DNA from: Flaccisagitta enflata
Lineage: Eukaryota; Chaetognatha; Sagittoidea; Aphragmophora
Reading direction: 5' to 3'
Length of the DNA stretch: 64,000 nucleotides
Assembly: GCA_965153355.1 (NCBI GenBank)
Contig: OZ231126.1
Location: 558,001 to 622,000 of the forward strand
In this document: piece by piece, positions 32,908 to 44,649 of the stretch
Layout of the letters: every line of letters starts with the position of its first letter
How positions within the stretch are numbered: position 1 is the stretch's first letter
Notes under the pieces: model-generated
Seen by the model: only the letters and a program-made list of their open reading frames with translations
The model's database searches: none
Told to the model about the DNA's origin: nothing
Program-made: the position numbers and the translations under genes

Positions 32908-34830
32908 TTTGGGGATTCTGACTAGGAAATACAGGACAATTTATATTAGGAAGACGAAGCCTAGACAACATCTTCTTTATGAGAAGGGAAGGAATGGGTT
33001 ATGTGATGGGTAATGCGAGAGGTGGGGCCGGGGAATTGGGGTTTTAATCGGAGGGGTGCGTGGTCAACTTGCCAAAAAGATTTCGCGAATAATGGAGGAA
33101 AATGATATTTGAACCCACAAACCTTGGGCGCTAATATGGATTCCAGATAAATGTTACTCTGGACATTACGGATGTAGATCTATTTCTTTTTAAAATGTTT
33201 CCTTTTCAATGGTAAAAAAATAAAAAAAAATATGATCAATGAACAGATCTTTCACAATGTTTATAGAAAGAGAGATCTTTGACACCTTTTGAGACAGGGG
33301 GAGTATTTTTGGTGAGTTACAAATTCCTTGAAAAACAGGCCACCCGCCTTTTAATCTCATTTACATTTTCAGTGAGTACACCTGTGCTTTTGCATAGATT
33401 TCAACATAATATCTCAGGTCTTTGATAGATGAGTGCCGCCGACCATAATTAAATTCCAAAGAGACCCTTCCATCCACCCCCCTCCGTCCATCTAAAAAAC
33501 CTTGGACGGGATGAAATTTACCATCTCTGACCGAGCACATCTGCAGTGTATCTTTGCTCGCATGTTGTCCGGGGATTGTCATACTTAGGCCATTGCTACG
33601 CGGCAAGGACTTTGTCCTATTACCCAAAACTCAAATCTTCCGAGTATCCTCACGATTCATTCTCTCACCCGCACGTTTCTTCACTACCATGCCAGCGAAC
33701 GAATTCCCCAATTTACCCGGCTACTCTCACCAACCAAAAATCTCCATGACACAAAAAAACAATGGAAACATCATCTTTTTGTTACGTTAAGTCACAGAAC
33801 AAATGAAGGCCAAATTTGACAACCAGTTCTAATTATTGACTTGATCGTCTTATCATTCAGCTTTTTTTTTTTGCATATCAGATAGCCTGAATATATTATT
33901 TTTCATGCAGAAAATCATAATTAAAAAAAGAATGTTCTTTTACACTTAAGAACCATTTATGAGAAATATTTTGACACATCAGAATTTGTCTCCGTTTGCA
34001 CTGTGACGTCAGTTCCTTGAAACTTTTATGTAATTCTTCTTCTTCTAACTTCCAAAAGTGCTGGTTATACTTCTCACATACGTCCGTGTTTCTTTTAAAT
34101 CATGGCTTGATAGTTGATAAAAAAAAAACTAGTTCATTTTTCTTTTCAGTGAATGTCTAGACATGAATGTTAGGAAAAGTTGGTGAAATCTGTTGCTACT
34201 TTAGTTTTGGTCCAACGATTCGCTACATGGAGGAGAACTTTATTCGGTTTTACCGGATTTATTATTTCATAATCATGATCACTTTGCATCGCATTGCCGC
34301 GCAAGACAACAAATCAGATTCATATTGATAATTTTTCTTCTTTTACACGCCGCTGTCGCGCCGCTCGATTTTTTTTCCGAATTGTGCAAATTTTTAATTC
34401 CGTTAAATTTCTCAATCGCCGTTCTTTACAATTATTGACACATCGACTGACAAATTATCGATGTCTGAATGTCGATTACTGGTGATAACGCCGCGACCGC
34501 AGAAAAACACTGACATCAGATTCGTAAAACAAAAAAAGATTCGCAAAACGAGAAGATTCTATTTTTGATCATGTCAAGAAGGGATATTCCTTTTTCCGTT
34601 ATATTCCGATTTTTTTTTTTTGTTTTTGACGAAATGCTTTACTTTAAATAAGCGGAGATGTTACAGTTACACCGACGAAATTTATGCCGAGTGGATTACT
34701 GGATTGCAATTTATTGTTAGTATGCAATGATTATTGACACTACAGATAAATAAGGATTAATGGAATTATGGAAATGATCTTTCCGCGATTTATTTATTGA
34801 TGTAAACAGAATGTAGATAAAAATCGTAGG
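32908..34830. other. 3' flank of AEBP2/Jing; no gene recognised
   Basis: AT-rich, containing a possible poly(A) signal in an A-run near 33219. Frames at 33361-33627 (minus) and 33546-33790 (plus) have no recognisable domain. (ATTC)n patches lie to the left within intron 8 at about 32480-32620. Confidence 0.4.
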
Positions 34831-34923
34831 TTATAGTGATAGTGTACCACGGATTGGTTCTCGCATCTTTTCTCTCCTCATCACTCGTTTTATTTCTCTT
34901 GTCTGTGTGTCTGTCTCCCACAG

Positions 34924-34924
<1 letters not shown>

Positions 34925-34994
<70 letters not shown>
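34925..34994. repeat. (TC)n microsatellite
   Basis: 70 bp pure TC. Confidence 0.98.
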
Positions 34995-34996
<2 letters not shown>

Positions 34997-35193
34997 TTTT
35001 CCCTCACCTCCCTCCTAACCCCACTCATGGTTGTTCTTTTTTTGAATGAGTCCTGATGTTTTAAGAAATAAAAATGTTTGGATTCTAGTACTTTGTTACT
35101 TATCTCTTCACCTTTCGCCCAGGAAGTTTCACGAGGGGAATTTTGAAAAGTTAGGTTCGACTATCAACTTAGTATTTGTGGAAAGAAATGAAA

Positions 35194-35379
35194 CAAGGCC
35201 GGATACACGGCTACCTCAGTCGGGTGCGGGTGGGCAGGGGCCGTATTTGAGTTCACTGGATCACTTGGGCTGAAGCAGTGAGGCCAAAGAACGCAAAAAC
35301 CCATAAAAAGACGGACGGACCGACGGACGGACCGACGGACGGACCGACAAAGGGGGGTGTAGTCGCGTAGCACGCGACT
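35194..35379 (-). mobile_element. CGACT element (GTGC subfamily)
   Basis: CAAGGCCGGATACACGGCTA start, GTGGGCAGGGGCC, (GGACC)n core, hairpin AGTCGCGTAGCACGCGACT before AAAAA. Confidence 0.93.
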
Positions 35380-35785
35380 AAAAAGAAATATCCATTGTCA
35401 GGAAAGGGAAGGGAAAAGGTGGAACAATGAAGAAAAAGCCGGGAAAAGATAAAGACAGGCAGGCAGGCAGGTATGAAGGAAGGAAGGCAGGCAGGAAGGA
35501 AGGATGGAAGGAAAAATGGAAGAATAAAAGGGAAACGCTAAGAGAGAGAAGATCTGAACCTGTCCACTTATACGGTTATCGCATTGATAATGCAGAGACG
35601 ACTGGTGAATATTAGATAAATTTGAGTATGCCCCCCACAAGGTTTTTCAGCCGTCAATAACAAAACAATTAAACCGGGAATGGGGTGATCTTTACTAATT
35701 TATGCGGATCTGGTTGTTAAGCTTTAGGCTTGGCTATGCCGAGGTCCCGGTTAGAAATGGAAGATTTTGGATTACGGATGTTAAT

Positions 35786-36280
35786 AAGGCGGGATACACG
35801 GCTACCCCCGTCATGTGCAGATAGGCAGGGGCTGTTTTGAGGTCGCTAGAGCATCATGATGTCCTCTTCTATGATGCCCTCAGCCTCGATGCCACTCTCC
35901 TCCTCCTCTTCATCCTCTGCAATGCCTCTTAATTCAATGCAGCGCGGAATGCTAAATGAATCCCCAACTGGCAGATCAGGTGATCATTCCAAATCCAAGC
36001 CACGCTTAAAACAAAAGCTTTAACCTTGTAAAGGTCCTGCGTTCAATTCTGCTACTGACACCACGTTGATTGCATGTCAAAGAGTTAAAACAAGGCCAAC
36101 ACCTCACAAGTCGCGTGAGGTCGTTAAGACTAAAACACTAAATGACTAAAAAACTAAATGACTAAATGACTAAATGACTACAAGACTAAAAGACTAAAAG
36201 ATTGAGCAGTAATGCAAAAGACGCCCAAAAATACCAAAAAAGCGACCGACCGACATAGCGGTTCATAGAGTTCCATAGCT
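35786..36280 (-). mobile_element. Two truncated/variant CGACT elements
   Basis: 35786-35856 keeps only the GATACACGGCTACC end. 36091-36280 is the TTGGCCTTG variant (reverse strand CAAGGCCAACACCTCACAAG) whose core is a (GACTAAAT)n array. Confidence 0.7.
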
Positions 36281-36639
36281 TATGTTCTGATATTTTAGTT
36301 TATTTTTACAAACATCATGATTTTCTAAAACAAATAATTGTCCTTTTTGTAACAAAACTACATAGGATTTTGCTGAATTCTGAGAAATCTGTGAAAATTT
36401 TGGGGCCAAAACAAAAACGGAAGATAAAGGAATTTTGAAAAAAAGAAAATGGTCATCTTCATGACTTTTGCTCATCCACATTACCCAAGTAGGGTGAAGG
36501 GATGCTCCGAACTTTTGCTATGTGAAGCAAACGGAGGGTGCTCAACACTTTCATTCATTATCGGTTTGATTCTTTTGTCACCAATGTAATATCAAGCTTA
36601 CCTATAATTTCACTATTGGGGAAATTTCTCCTTCCACTT

Positions 36640-37033
36640 CTTCCTTTCCTCCTCCCATGTCCCCACCCGCGCTGAGACTCAAATCCCAGCCATGAGGCCC
36701 AAAGCCGAGCCTTGAGGCCCAACTCCCAGCCTTGAGGCCCAAATCCTAGCCTTGAGACCCAAATCCCCGCCTCGAGACCCAAATCCCCGCCTAGAGGCTC
36801 AATTCCAGCCTCAAATCCCAAATCCCAGTGTGGTGAACCAATTCCCAGGCTCGATGCCTAAATCTAAGCCCTAACACCTTAATCCCAGCTCCAAAGCCCT
36901 AATCTTCTTCCAAATTAACCCCTTAATCTAAAGAATGCTCCATAATCCCCCATACACCCAAGCATAGGCCATTGGTCCCATTGGCCCTCTCGCCATTTTA
37001 TCCTCACAAACACATACTTAGGGGCATCGGGTA
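36640..37033 (+). repeat. (GAGGCCCAAATCCCAGCCTT)n minisatellite element
   Basis: About ten 20-24 bp units at 36670-36850, then decayed units, ending GGGGCATCGGGTACCGTTGA. Shares end and unit type with 46737-47042 and, inverted, 54880-55196. Confidence 0.75.
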
Positions 37034-37259
37034 CCGTTGACTATCTAACGCTTTGGCGACTTTTTGTGGCTCAACTGTATTTTTTCGGGTAGGGGGTCGA
37101 AGGCAGCCAACTATTGATAGGCTGATGCTTGTCAAGATCGTTATGTCGTGCCTTTCAAGTATTGAGCAATCAATTGGTTCATTTTCGGAAACTCCTGCAG
37201 AGAGGAGCTCTCATTGTTTGTATTTATTTTGCAGGTTTTGTATACATGTTCCAGGGCGC

Positions 37260-37500
37260 ACCTACACATAAACCACTTATCAAACCCCATATCCATACAT
37301 CCTCCTCTAACCATCCGCTCATTTTTCCATACATCTGCCCCTGGAACACACATCAAACTCCATATCCATACATCCATTTGCCTCCTGTATCCATCCGCTC
37401 ATCTTCTCATTCATCAGCACTTGGGGCAAACATTGAACCCTATATCCATACATCCATGTGCCTCCTGTATCCATCCGCCTATCTTTCCATAAATCTACCC
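37260..37500. repeat. ~60 bp tandem repeat (CATATCCATACATCC)
   Basis: Four diverged copies of a unit with CCATATCCATACATCC and CCATCCGCTCAT. Confidence 0.8.
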
Positions 37501-37767
37501 CTCGAACATTGCCTTGGGCTCGTCTTCCTTTGCTTTCGCTTCATTTTCACTTCTACGCAAATGGTCACAGAATTTTTTTCCCTGCGCATTTTTCGGTTTC
37601 ATCAGTTTTTGCACATCTCGGCTTTTTTGTGGATCGCAGCGAAGCAAGATCCACTTAGTACTGGATAAATTTTTTTTTCTTTTCTCTTTTTTTCTCTTTT
37701 TTTTTTTTTTTCCGTCCTCACTCACCATCAAAACAAACAAACAATATTCTACAATTTTTTTCTACAA

Positions 37768-40700
37768 AGAATGTCCTCACTCACTATTTCCTAAGGATTT
37801 TTTTATCCCAAAGTGTTTGTAGGAGTCTTTTTTGTTTTCTCAATAGATATCCTCACTCACCAGACCCTTTTTCTTTGATAGTCTTTTATTTTTCTCTTCA
37901 AAGAATGTCCTCACTCACCATTTCTAAGGATTTTTTTTCATCCCAAAAATGTGACCTCACTCACCACTATCTTTTGTTTGTAGTAGTCTTTTTTTTTCTC
38001 ACTGATGTCCTCACTCACCAGACCCTTTGAGTCTTTGTTTTTCTCAAAGAATGTCCTCACTCACCAATTCTAATGATTTTTTCTTCCGAAAAGTGTGTCC
38101 TCACTCACCACTATCTTTTGTTTGTAGTAGTCTTTTTTTTTTCTCAATAGATGTCCTCACTCACCAGACCCTTTTTCTTTGATAGTCTTTTGTTTTTCAA
38201 AGAATGTCCTCACTCACTATGTCTAAGGATTTTTTTTCATCCCAAAAGTATGTCCTCACTCACCACTATCTTTTGTTTGTAGTAGTCTTTTTTTTTCTCA
38301 ATAGATGTCCTCACTCACCAGACCCTTTTTCTTTTATAGTCTTTTGTTTTTCAAAGAATGTCCTCACTCACCATTTCTAAAGATTTTTCTTCATCCCAAA
38401 AGTGTGTCCTCACTCACCACTATCTTTTGTTTGTAGTAGTCTTTTTTTTTCTCAATAGATGTCCTCACTCACCAGACCCTTTTTCTTTGATAGTCTTTTG
38501 TTTTTCTCTTCAAAGAATGTCCTCACTCACCAATTCTAAGGATTTTTTTTCATCCCAAAAGTGTGTCCTAACTCACCACTATCTTTTGTTTGTAGTAGTC
38601 TTTTTTTCTCAAGAGATGTCCTCACTCAACAGACCCTTTTTCTTCGATGGTCTTTTGTTTTTCTTTTCAAAGAATGTCCTCACTCACCTCACTATTTCTA
38701 AGGATTTTTTTTCATCCAAAAGTGTGTCCTCACTTACCACTATCTTTTGTTTGAGTAGTCTTTTTTTTCCTCTAAATAGATGTCCTCACTCACCAGACCC
38801 TTTTTTCTTTGATGATCTTTTGTTTTTTTTCTTCAAAGAATGTTCTCATTCACCATTTCCTAAGGATTTTTTTTTATCCCAAAAGTGTTTCCTCATTTAC
38901 CACAATCTTTTGTTTGTAGTAGTCTTTTTTTTTCTCAATAGATGTCCTCACTCACCAGACCCTTTTTCTTTTATAGTCTTTTGCTTTTCTCTTCAAAGAA
39001 TGTCCTCACTCACCATTTCTAAGATATTTTTTTCATCCCAAAAGTGTGTCCTCACTCACCACTATCTTTTGTTTGTATTAGTCTTTTTTTTCAATAGATA
39101 TCCTCCTCACCAGACTCTTTTTCTTTGATAGTCTTGTTTTTTCTTGTCAAAAAGAATGTCCTCCTCCCACCATTCTAAGGATTTTCATCCCAAAAGTAAT
39201 GTCCTCCTCCCCCAACTATCTTTGTGCAGTAGTCTTTTTTTCTCAATAGATGTCCTCACTCACCAGACCCTTTTCTTTGTAGTAGTCTTTTTTTCTAAAA
39301 AGATATCCTCACTCACCAGACCATTTTTCTTTGAAAGATTTTTCATCCCAAAAGTGTGTCCTCACTCACCACTATCTTTAGTTTGTGATAGTCTTTTTTT
39401 CTCAATAGATGTCCTCACTCACAAGACCCTTTTTCTTTCATAGTCTTTTGTTTTTCTCTTCAAAGAATGTCCTCACTCACCAATTCTAAGGATTTTTTTT
39501 CATCCCAAAAGTGTGTCCTCACTCACCACTACCTTTTGTTTGTAGTAGTCTTTTTTTTCTCAATAGATGTCCTCACTCACCAGACCCTTTTTCTTTGATA
39601 GTCTTTTGTTTTTCTTCTCAAAGAATGTCCTCACTTACCATTTCTAAGGATTTTTTTTCATCCCAAAAGTGTATCCTCACTCACCACTATCTTTCGTGGG
39701 TAGTAGTCTTTTTTTTTTCTCATTAGATGTCCTCACTCACCAGACCCTTTTTCTTTGATAGTCTTTTGTTTTTCTCTTTAAAGAATGTCCTCACTCACCA
39801 TTTCTAAGGATTTTTTTTCATCCAAAAAGTGTGTCCTCACTCACCACTATCTTTTGTTTGTAGTAGTCTTTTTTTCTCTCAATAGATGTCCTCACTCACC
39901 AGACCCTTTTGTTTGTAGTAGTCTTTTTTTCTCATTAGATGTCCTCACTCACCAGACCCTTTTTCTTTGATAGTCTTTTGTTTTTTTCTTCAAAGAATGT
40001 CCTCACTCACCATTTCTAAGGATTTTTTTTCATCCCAGAAATGTGTCCTCACTCACCACAATCTTTTGTTTGTTGCGGTCTTTTTTTTTCTCTCAATAGA
40101 TGTCCTCACTCACCAGAACTTATTTCTTTGATAGTCTTTTGTTTTCTTCTTCAAAGAATGTCCTCATCATTTCCCATGGATTTTTTTTATCCCAAAAGTG
40201 TGTCTTCACTCACCACAACTTTTGTTTGTAGTAGTCTTTTTTTTTCTCAATAGAAGTCCTCCCTCACCAGATCTTTTTTCTCTTATAGTCTTTTGTTTTT
40301 CACTTCAAAGAATCTCTTCACTCACTAATCCCAAAGAATTTTTTTCATCCCAAAAGTGTATCCTCACTCTCCACAATCTTTTGTTTGATGTGGTCTTTTT
40401 TTCTCTCAATAGATGTCCTCACTCACCAGATCTTTTTAGTTGCGTGCACGCAACTCTACAACCCACTCTGTCCGTCTGTCTGTTGGTCGGTCGGTCGGTA
40501 ACACTTAGCTTTTTCGACGTTTACGGGCGGTTTTGGGGTTACAGCTCCTGCCCAATTGCTTAGCTGGTCTTTTTCATCACTGCCCCTGCCCACCCGCACG
40601 CGACTTGGCCAGCCATGTATCCGGCCTTGTTTCTTTGCTAGTCTTTTGTTTTTCTTTTAAAGAATGTCCTTAATCGCCATTTCCTAACAATTTCTTTCAT

Positions 40701-40830
40701 CCCAAAAGTGTTTCCTCAATCACCACATTCTTTTCTTTGTAATAGTCTTTTTTTCTCTCAATGGATGTCCTCACTCACCAGAACTTGTAAATCTTGAAAA
40801 TCTTTTGATTCATCTATATCATTTAGACAT
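37768..40830. repeat. ~155 bp satellite, trimeric, built on TGTCCTCACTCACCA
   Basis: Roughly 17-20 units. Each unit has three sub-blocks of about 52 bp that all begin TGTCCTCACTCACCA and continue as TTTCTAAGGATTTTTTTTCA, CTATCTTTTGTTTGTAGTAG or GACCCTTTTTCTTTGATAGT. Decayed versions go on to about 41700. The long frames here (for example 38358-39128) are periodic products of the satellite. One CGACT element is inserted at 40438. Confidence 0.95.
40438..40629 (+). mobile_element. CGACT element inserted in the satellite (ends defined)
   Basis: 192 bp from AGTTGCGTGCACGCAACT to CATGTATCCGGCCTTG. Other satellite units read CAGACCCTTTTTCTTTGATA at this place; here TTTTT precedes and TTTCTTTGCTA follows the insertion. 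Both ends are thus fixed, with duplication of about TTT. Confidence 0.95.
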
Positions 40831-41739
40831 TTTTTTCACCCCCAGAATGTGTCCTCACCTCAGTCTTTTGTTTGTTTTATCTTTTTTAATTTAATAAAAA
40901 AAGGCTAAAATCAATACAAAAAATGTTTTTTTGCCAGTTTTTCTCTTCAAATAGTAAAAGTGATATTTGACAAAGGTAAAAATGCAATCAAAATCCTTTG
41001 TTGACAAAAAATGCATCAGTTATTAAAATAGGAGTAACATTATCGTTTCTGCGCTCTATTCACTTTACAAAGCTCTTCTTTTTATCCCAAGAATATGTCC
41101 TTACCTTAGTCTTTTGTTTGTGTTTTTTTGTTTTCCAAGATGTCTCCACTTATCTCAATATAAATCTTTTGTTTTTTTCATCCTCATCATCTATGATATT
41201 CTGTAATTTTTTTTTTCAATCCCAAGAATGTGTACTCACCTTAATATTTTGTTTGTGTAATTTTGCTCTGTCAAGATGTCTCCACATATCACTTTAAAAG
41301 TTTTTTTGCTATTTGCATTTTCATTGTCTATCATATTATGTAGTTTTTTTATCCCAAGAATGTATCCTCACCTTAGTCTTTTGTTTGTGTTACTTTTTTT
41401 TTCTTAAGATGTTTCCACTTATCTCTATGTAAATCTTTTGTTTCATCTATGTCATTCATTCATTTTTTACATCACCAGAATGTTTCCTAGTCTTTTGTTT
41501 GTTTTATCTTTTTTCTTTCAAGATGTCTCTACTTATCTCTATGTCAATCTTTTGTTTTTTCCACCTCATCATCAATCATGAATCATCAATCATATTTTTC
41601 TATCCCAAAACTTTTTTCTATCTCAAAAATATCCTCACCTGTCTTTTGTTTAAATTTGTCTTAATTCATCCACCAGATTTCTTAAACTTTATCTCAATTT
41701 TCCTTTAGTTTTTTTCCCACTGCTTGATTTTTTTTCAAC

Positions 41740-41786
<47 letters not shown>

Positions 41787-42240
41787 AGAGAAAGAGAGAG
41801 AGAGAGAGAGAACATTTCAGCGATTGAATACCATGGAACTTGAAATGTTCACCAAATTTAACAATTCACTTATAGTTCAGGGTTTTTTTTTATCTAAATT
41901 TCATATTTGAATTTTGTATGTATTAATGTATATTACGAAATGTTTAAAAAAGTAGAAAATGAAAAGTGACAAGAAAAAAAGTAAAAAAAGTAAAAAAGTG
42001 AAAAAGTGAAAAAATAAAAAAAAAAAAAGTAAAAAGTGAAAGAATAAAAAAATGAAAAATAAATATTTGAAAATGTGAAAAAAAAAATTAAAGTAAAAAA
42101 GAAAATGCAAAAAAAAAATGATAAAAAATAAAAAATGAAAAAAAATTTGTAGTAAAAAAAAAATTAAAAAAAAAACAACATATAAAACATCGCGATCCAC
42201 AGTATTGGCGACAGCCACTGGTTTATCTATGTGGTGGTTG
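40830..42240. other. Decayed satellite and A/T-rich sequence
   Basis: Degenerate satellite units (AAGAATGTGTCCTCACC, TCTTTTGTTTGT) to about 41700, a (GA)n tract at 41743-41811, then A-rich GAAAAA repeats to 42175. No exon recognised. Confidence 0.6.
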
Positions 42241-42335
42241 TTTTACCATCAGAGATAGATTTGTTGTTCTGTCAAAGTTGTGGTGGTTGTTGATAATGTC
42301 CGTAGAAACGGGTCACGTTGTTTCAAAACTGCTAG

Positions 42336-42426
<91 letters not shown>

Positions 42427-42430
42427 ATTG
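42336..42430. repeat. (TTG)n microsatellite
   Basis: About 30 TTG units with one TTA. Confidence 0.98.
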
Positions 42431-42629
42431 TTGTTGTTTTTGTTGTAGTTAGTTTCACTCGAGGCCTCCGTTTGTGCCACTCAGCATGAAAGCGAAGTGA
42501 GTAAAGTGTTGTAGCCTCGAGAAAAGATTGAGTAAAGTGTTGTAGCCTCGAGAAAAGATTTTCTTCTTACTTAAACCTTTTAAAAGCACATCTTGTTGAG
42601 CCCCAAGGCAGTTACTCTCACATTCTCTT

Positions 42630-42940
42630 TTCTTCTTCTCCCTCTTTTTCTTCTATATCATTTTCTTCGTCTCCATCTTCATCTTCTTCCCCCTCCTCCT
42701 CCTCTTCTTCTTTTCTTTCTTCTTCTTCTTCTTCTTCTTCTTCTTCTTCTTCTTCTTCTTCTTCTTCTTCTTCTTCTTCTTCTTCTTCCTTGTCTTCTAC
42801 TTCTACTTCTTCTCCTTCTTTTTCTTTTTTTTCTTTCTTTTCTTTTTTCTTTTTTTTATTCTTTTTTTTCTTACTCTTTTTCTTTTTTCTTTTTCTTTCT
42901 CTTTTTCATTTTCATTTTCATTTTCTTTTTCTTTTTACCA
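42630..42940. repeat. (CTT)n / T-rich pyrimidine tract before a 3' splice site
   Basis: Over 300 bp of almost pure pyrimidine, with (TTC)n at 42718-42788, ending about 50 bp before the acceptor at 42987. Confidence 0.95.
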
Positions 42941-42987
42941 CCATCTCCTAGCTTTCACTACAACCTTACTTGGTCTTCTTTACACAG

Positions 42988-43246
42988 GCGTCTCTCCATT
43001 GATCGAAGTGAGTTTAGCTGAGGAGGAATCTCCAACCTCGACGCCCCGTTGCAACCACCTCATCCCAGCTTCCTCCTCTTCATTATCCAACGCCTACAAC
43101 AGACGCCATCCGCATTTCGATGGCATTAACAAAGACACTGTTAATAACAACAGCGGCAACAGCAGCAGCAGCAACAACAACAGCGGCAACAACAACAACA
43201 ACAACAACAAGGGCGTCAACAGCGCTCTAAATAACGCCGCTCCGAG
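42988..43246 (+). CDS. Receptor exon, cytoplasmic loop part 1
   Basis: 259 nt; acceptor TTTACACAG, donor CCGAG|GTAAAT. Encodes VSPLIEVSLAEEESPTSTPR onward, then an Asn-rich tail ([15 protein letters not shown]). No domain of its own. Confidence 0.75.
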
Positions 43247-44579
43247 GTAAATGACTATAATGACCACATCTCTAACAGCACTTTACAGTTTACAGTTGAT
43301 TTCGTCTAAGCTTGGGATAATGGGGGCGGGTATATCATGCAACAGAGAGCATCACATATCTAACCATCAAATCTATTTAACGGAATGTTGTTGAGAATCT
43401 TTGAAAACATCTTCTATTTCATAGATACATTCCATTGAGAGGCGATTCTCAACCGACTAAGGTCGGAAACGCCGCCAGCGTCAGTTCCAACGCCGCTTCC
43501 GGTGGTTACGCCAACTGCTCAAACGGTGGTTACGCCAACTGCTCAAACGGTGGTTACGCCAACTGCGCCACGGGGGGTTTCGCCAACATGGTAGAAGCGG
43601 ATGTGTGGATGCCTCGTTATCGAGGCCTCTTGGCGCCTCCGCCGTCGAGTTTGAGTCCAAACAATGAAACGACGACGATGCCGCTTTTGAATGTTGGCGC
43701 CGAAAACAACGCCGGAATAGACGCCAAGACTTTGCCAATTGGCGCCAAAAGTTTAGGGAATGGCGCAAATTTGGTTGCGACAAATATTTACTCGGAAAAG
43801 GTGAGGAAAAAGCGTGAAACGGCGGAAGTGAAAGCCAAGTGAAAGCAAGTTTAAACAAAAAAACATCTTCTTAATTAAAGGAATAATGTTAAAGATGTTG
43901 GGAGAGACATAAAGGTTCCATCAAATAAACAAACTCTTTTCTTTAGTTTAGTTTTTTTTAGTTTAACGTATACCTCAAGAAGGTTTTTAGTTGCGGACAC
44001 GCAACTCTGTAAGAGCCTTTGTCCATCCGTCCGTCCGTTGGTCCGTTGGTCGGTCCGTCCGTGACCACAAGTCGAAAAGTGTGAAAAAGCGCATTTCCGC
44101 CCCTGCCCACCCGTCCGCAACTGGTATTGGCCGTGTATCCGGCCTTGTTTACCTGTTGCTTAACCAGATAGTTGTTGAAAATCAATTAAGGGGTATGTTT
44201 CTTTGTAACCTATGTTGGGTATATTGGGTATTGGGTAGTTTGTTACATGCCTGATGAGCCAAGAAGAGAGGTGAGACTGTTCACCTAATACTATGAGACC
44301 ACAAGTCATAGACTCAAACTTCTCCAACAGGCCTTGTTTTGCATTGTGTACTGTAAGTGAAACTCTCCAACGTGCAGATAAACGTCATAAAAGTCAAATC
44401 CGCCTCCCTCCTGCTTTTCCCCTCATTTTCAGGTTCAAAAGATGTTGTTGGCCGAGTGGCAATTAATCGCGGATGTGATCGACAAATTATTACTTTGGTT
44501 CTATTTAATAACGACAATTATCAGTTCGGTCACGATGCTATTCATTATTCCCTACTTGCATCATGACAGACACGATTAA
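42988..44579 (+). CDS. Cys-loop (nicotinic-type) receptor subunit, last three exons
   Basis: C-terminal part of a pentameric ligand-gated ion channel subunit at the cell membrane. Exons 42988-43246 (phase 1 in, 2 out), 43425-43800 (2 to 0) and 44433-44579 (stop TAA). The last exon, VQKMLLAEWQLIADVIDKLL then LWFYLITTIISSVTMLFIIP, is the typical pre-TM4 helix and TM4 (family EW..VA.VIDRLLL). The two preceding exons are the variable TM3-TM4 cytoplasmic loop: Asn/Ser-rich, with three GGYANCSN-type repeats. The EW..(V/I)A.VIDR pattern favours a cation-type (nicotinic) subunit. Exons for the ligand-binding domain and TM1-TM3 were looked for between 33 and 43 kb and not recognised, so the gene is partial here or its introns are very large. 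AATAAA overlaps the stop codon. Confidence 0.82.
43425..43800 (+). CDS. Receptor exon, cytoplasmic loop part 2
   Basis: 376 nt; acceptor TATTTCATAG, donor GAAAAG|GTGAGG. Encodes YIPLRGDSQPTKVGNAASVS, then GGYANCSN repeated in tandem and ending GGYANCATGGFAN, then DVWMPRYRGLLAPPPSSLSP. Ends NIYSEK, from which VQKMLLAEW continues in frame. Confidence 0.78.
43989..44147 (+). mobile_element. CGACT element in a receptor intron
   Basis: AGTTGCGGACACGCAACT hairpin, CCATCCGTCCGTCCG core, internal GTCCGCAACT, right end GCCGTGTATCCGGCCTTG: all three variable sites are of the AGTTG/GGAC type. Confidence 0.95.
44433..44579 (+). CDS. Receptor exon with TM4 and stop
   Basis: 147 nt; acceptor CCCTCATTTTCAG. 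EWQLIADVIDKLLLWFYLI, then a hydrophobic TM4 ending IPYLHHDRHD and TAA at 44577-44579. Confidence 0.85.
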   Translation, partial: VQKMLLAEWQLIADVIDKLLLWFYLITTIISSVTMLFIIPYLHHDRHD

Positions 44580-44649
44580 TAAATATGAATTATGTGGACG
44601 ACAATTCATGAAAACGTGTTCTTTTTTCATCGGTGTGGGTATTCTTGTT

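Noticed and set aside
33135-33185. LIWIPDKCYSG, resembling the W.PD motif of Cys-loop ligand-binding domains
   Set aside because: No acceptor, a stop just upstream, and no neighbouring family motif; chance match.
38358-39128. 256-residue frame with repeated SSLTISKDF and CPHSPDPF motifs
   Set aside because: Repeats follow the satellite unit exactly, break in other units by indels, and the other frames are equally repetitive.
37768-40830. CRISPR-like appearance (regular 15-mer with spacers)
   Set aside because: Spacers are themselves repeated in fixed order, the host is an animal, and no cas genes exist.
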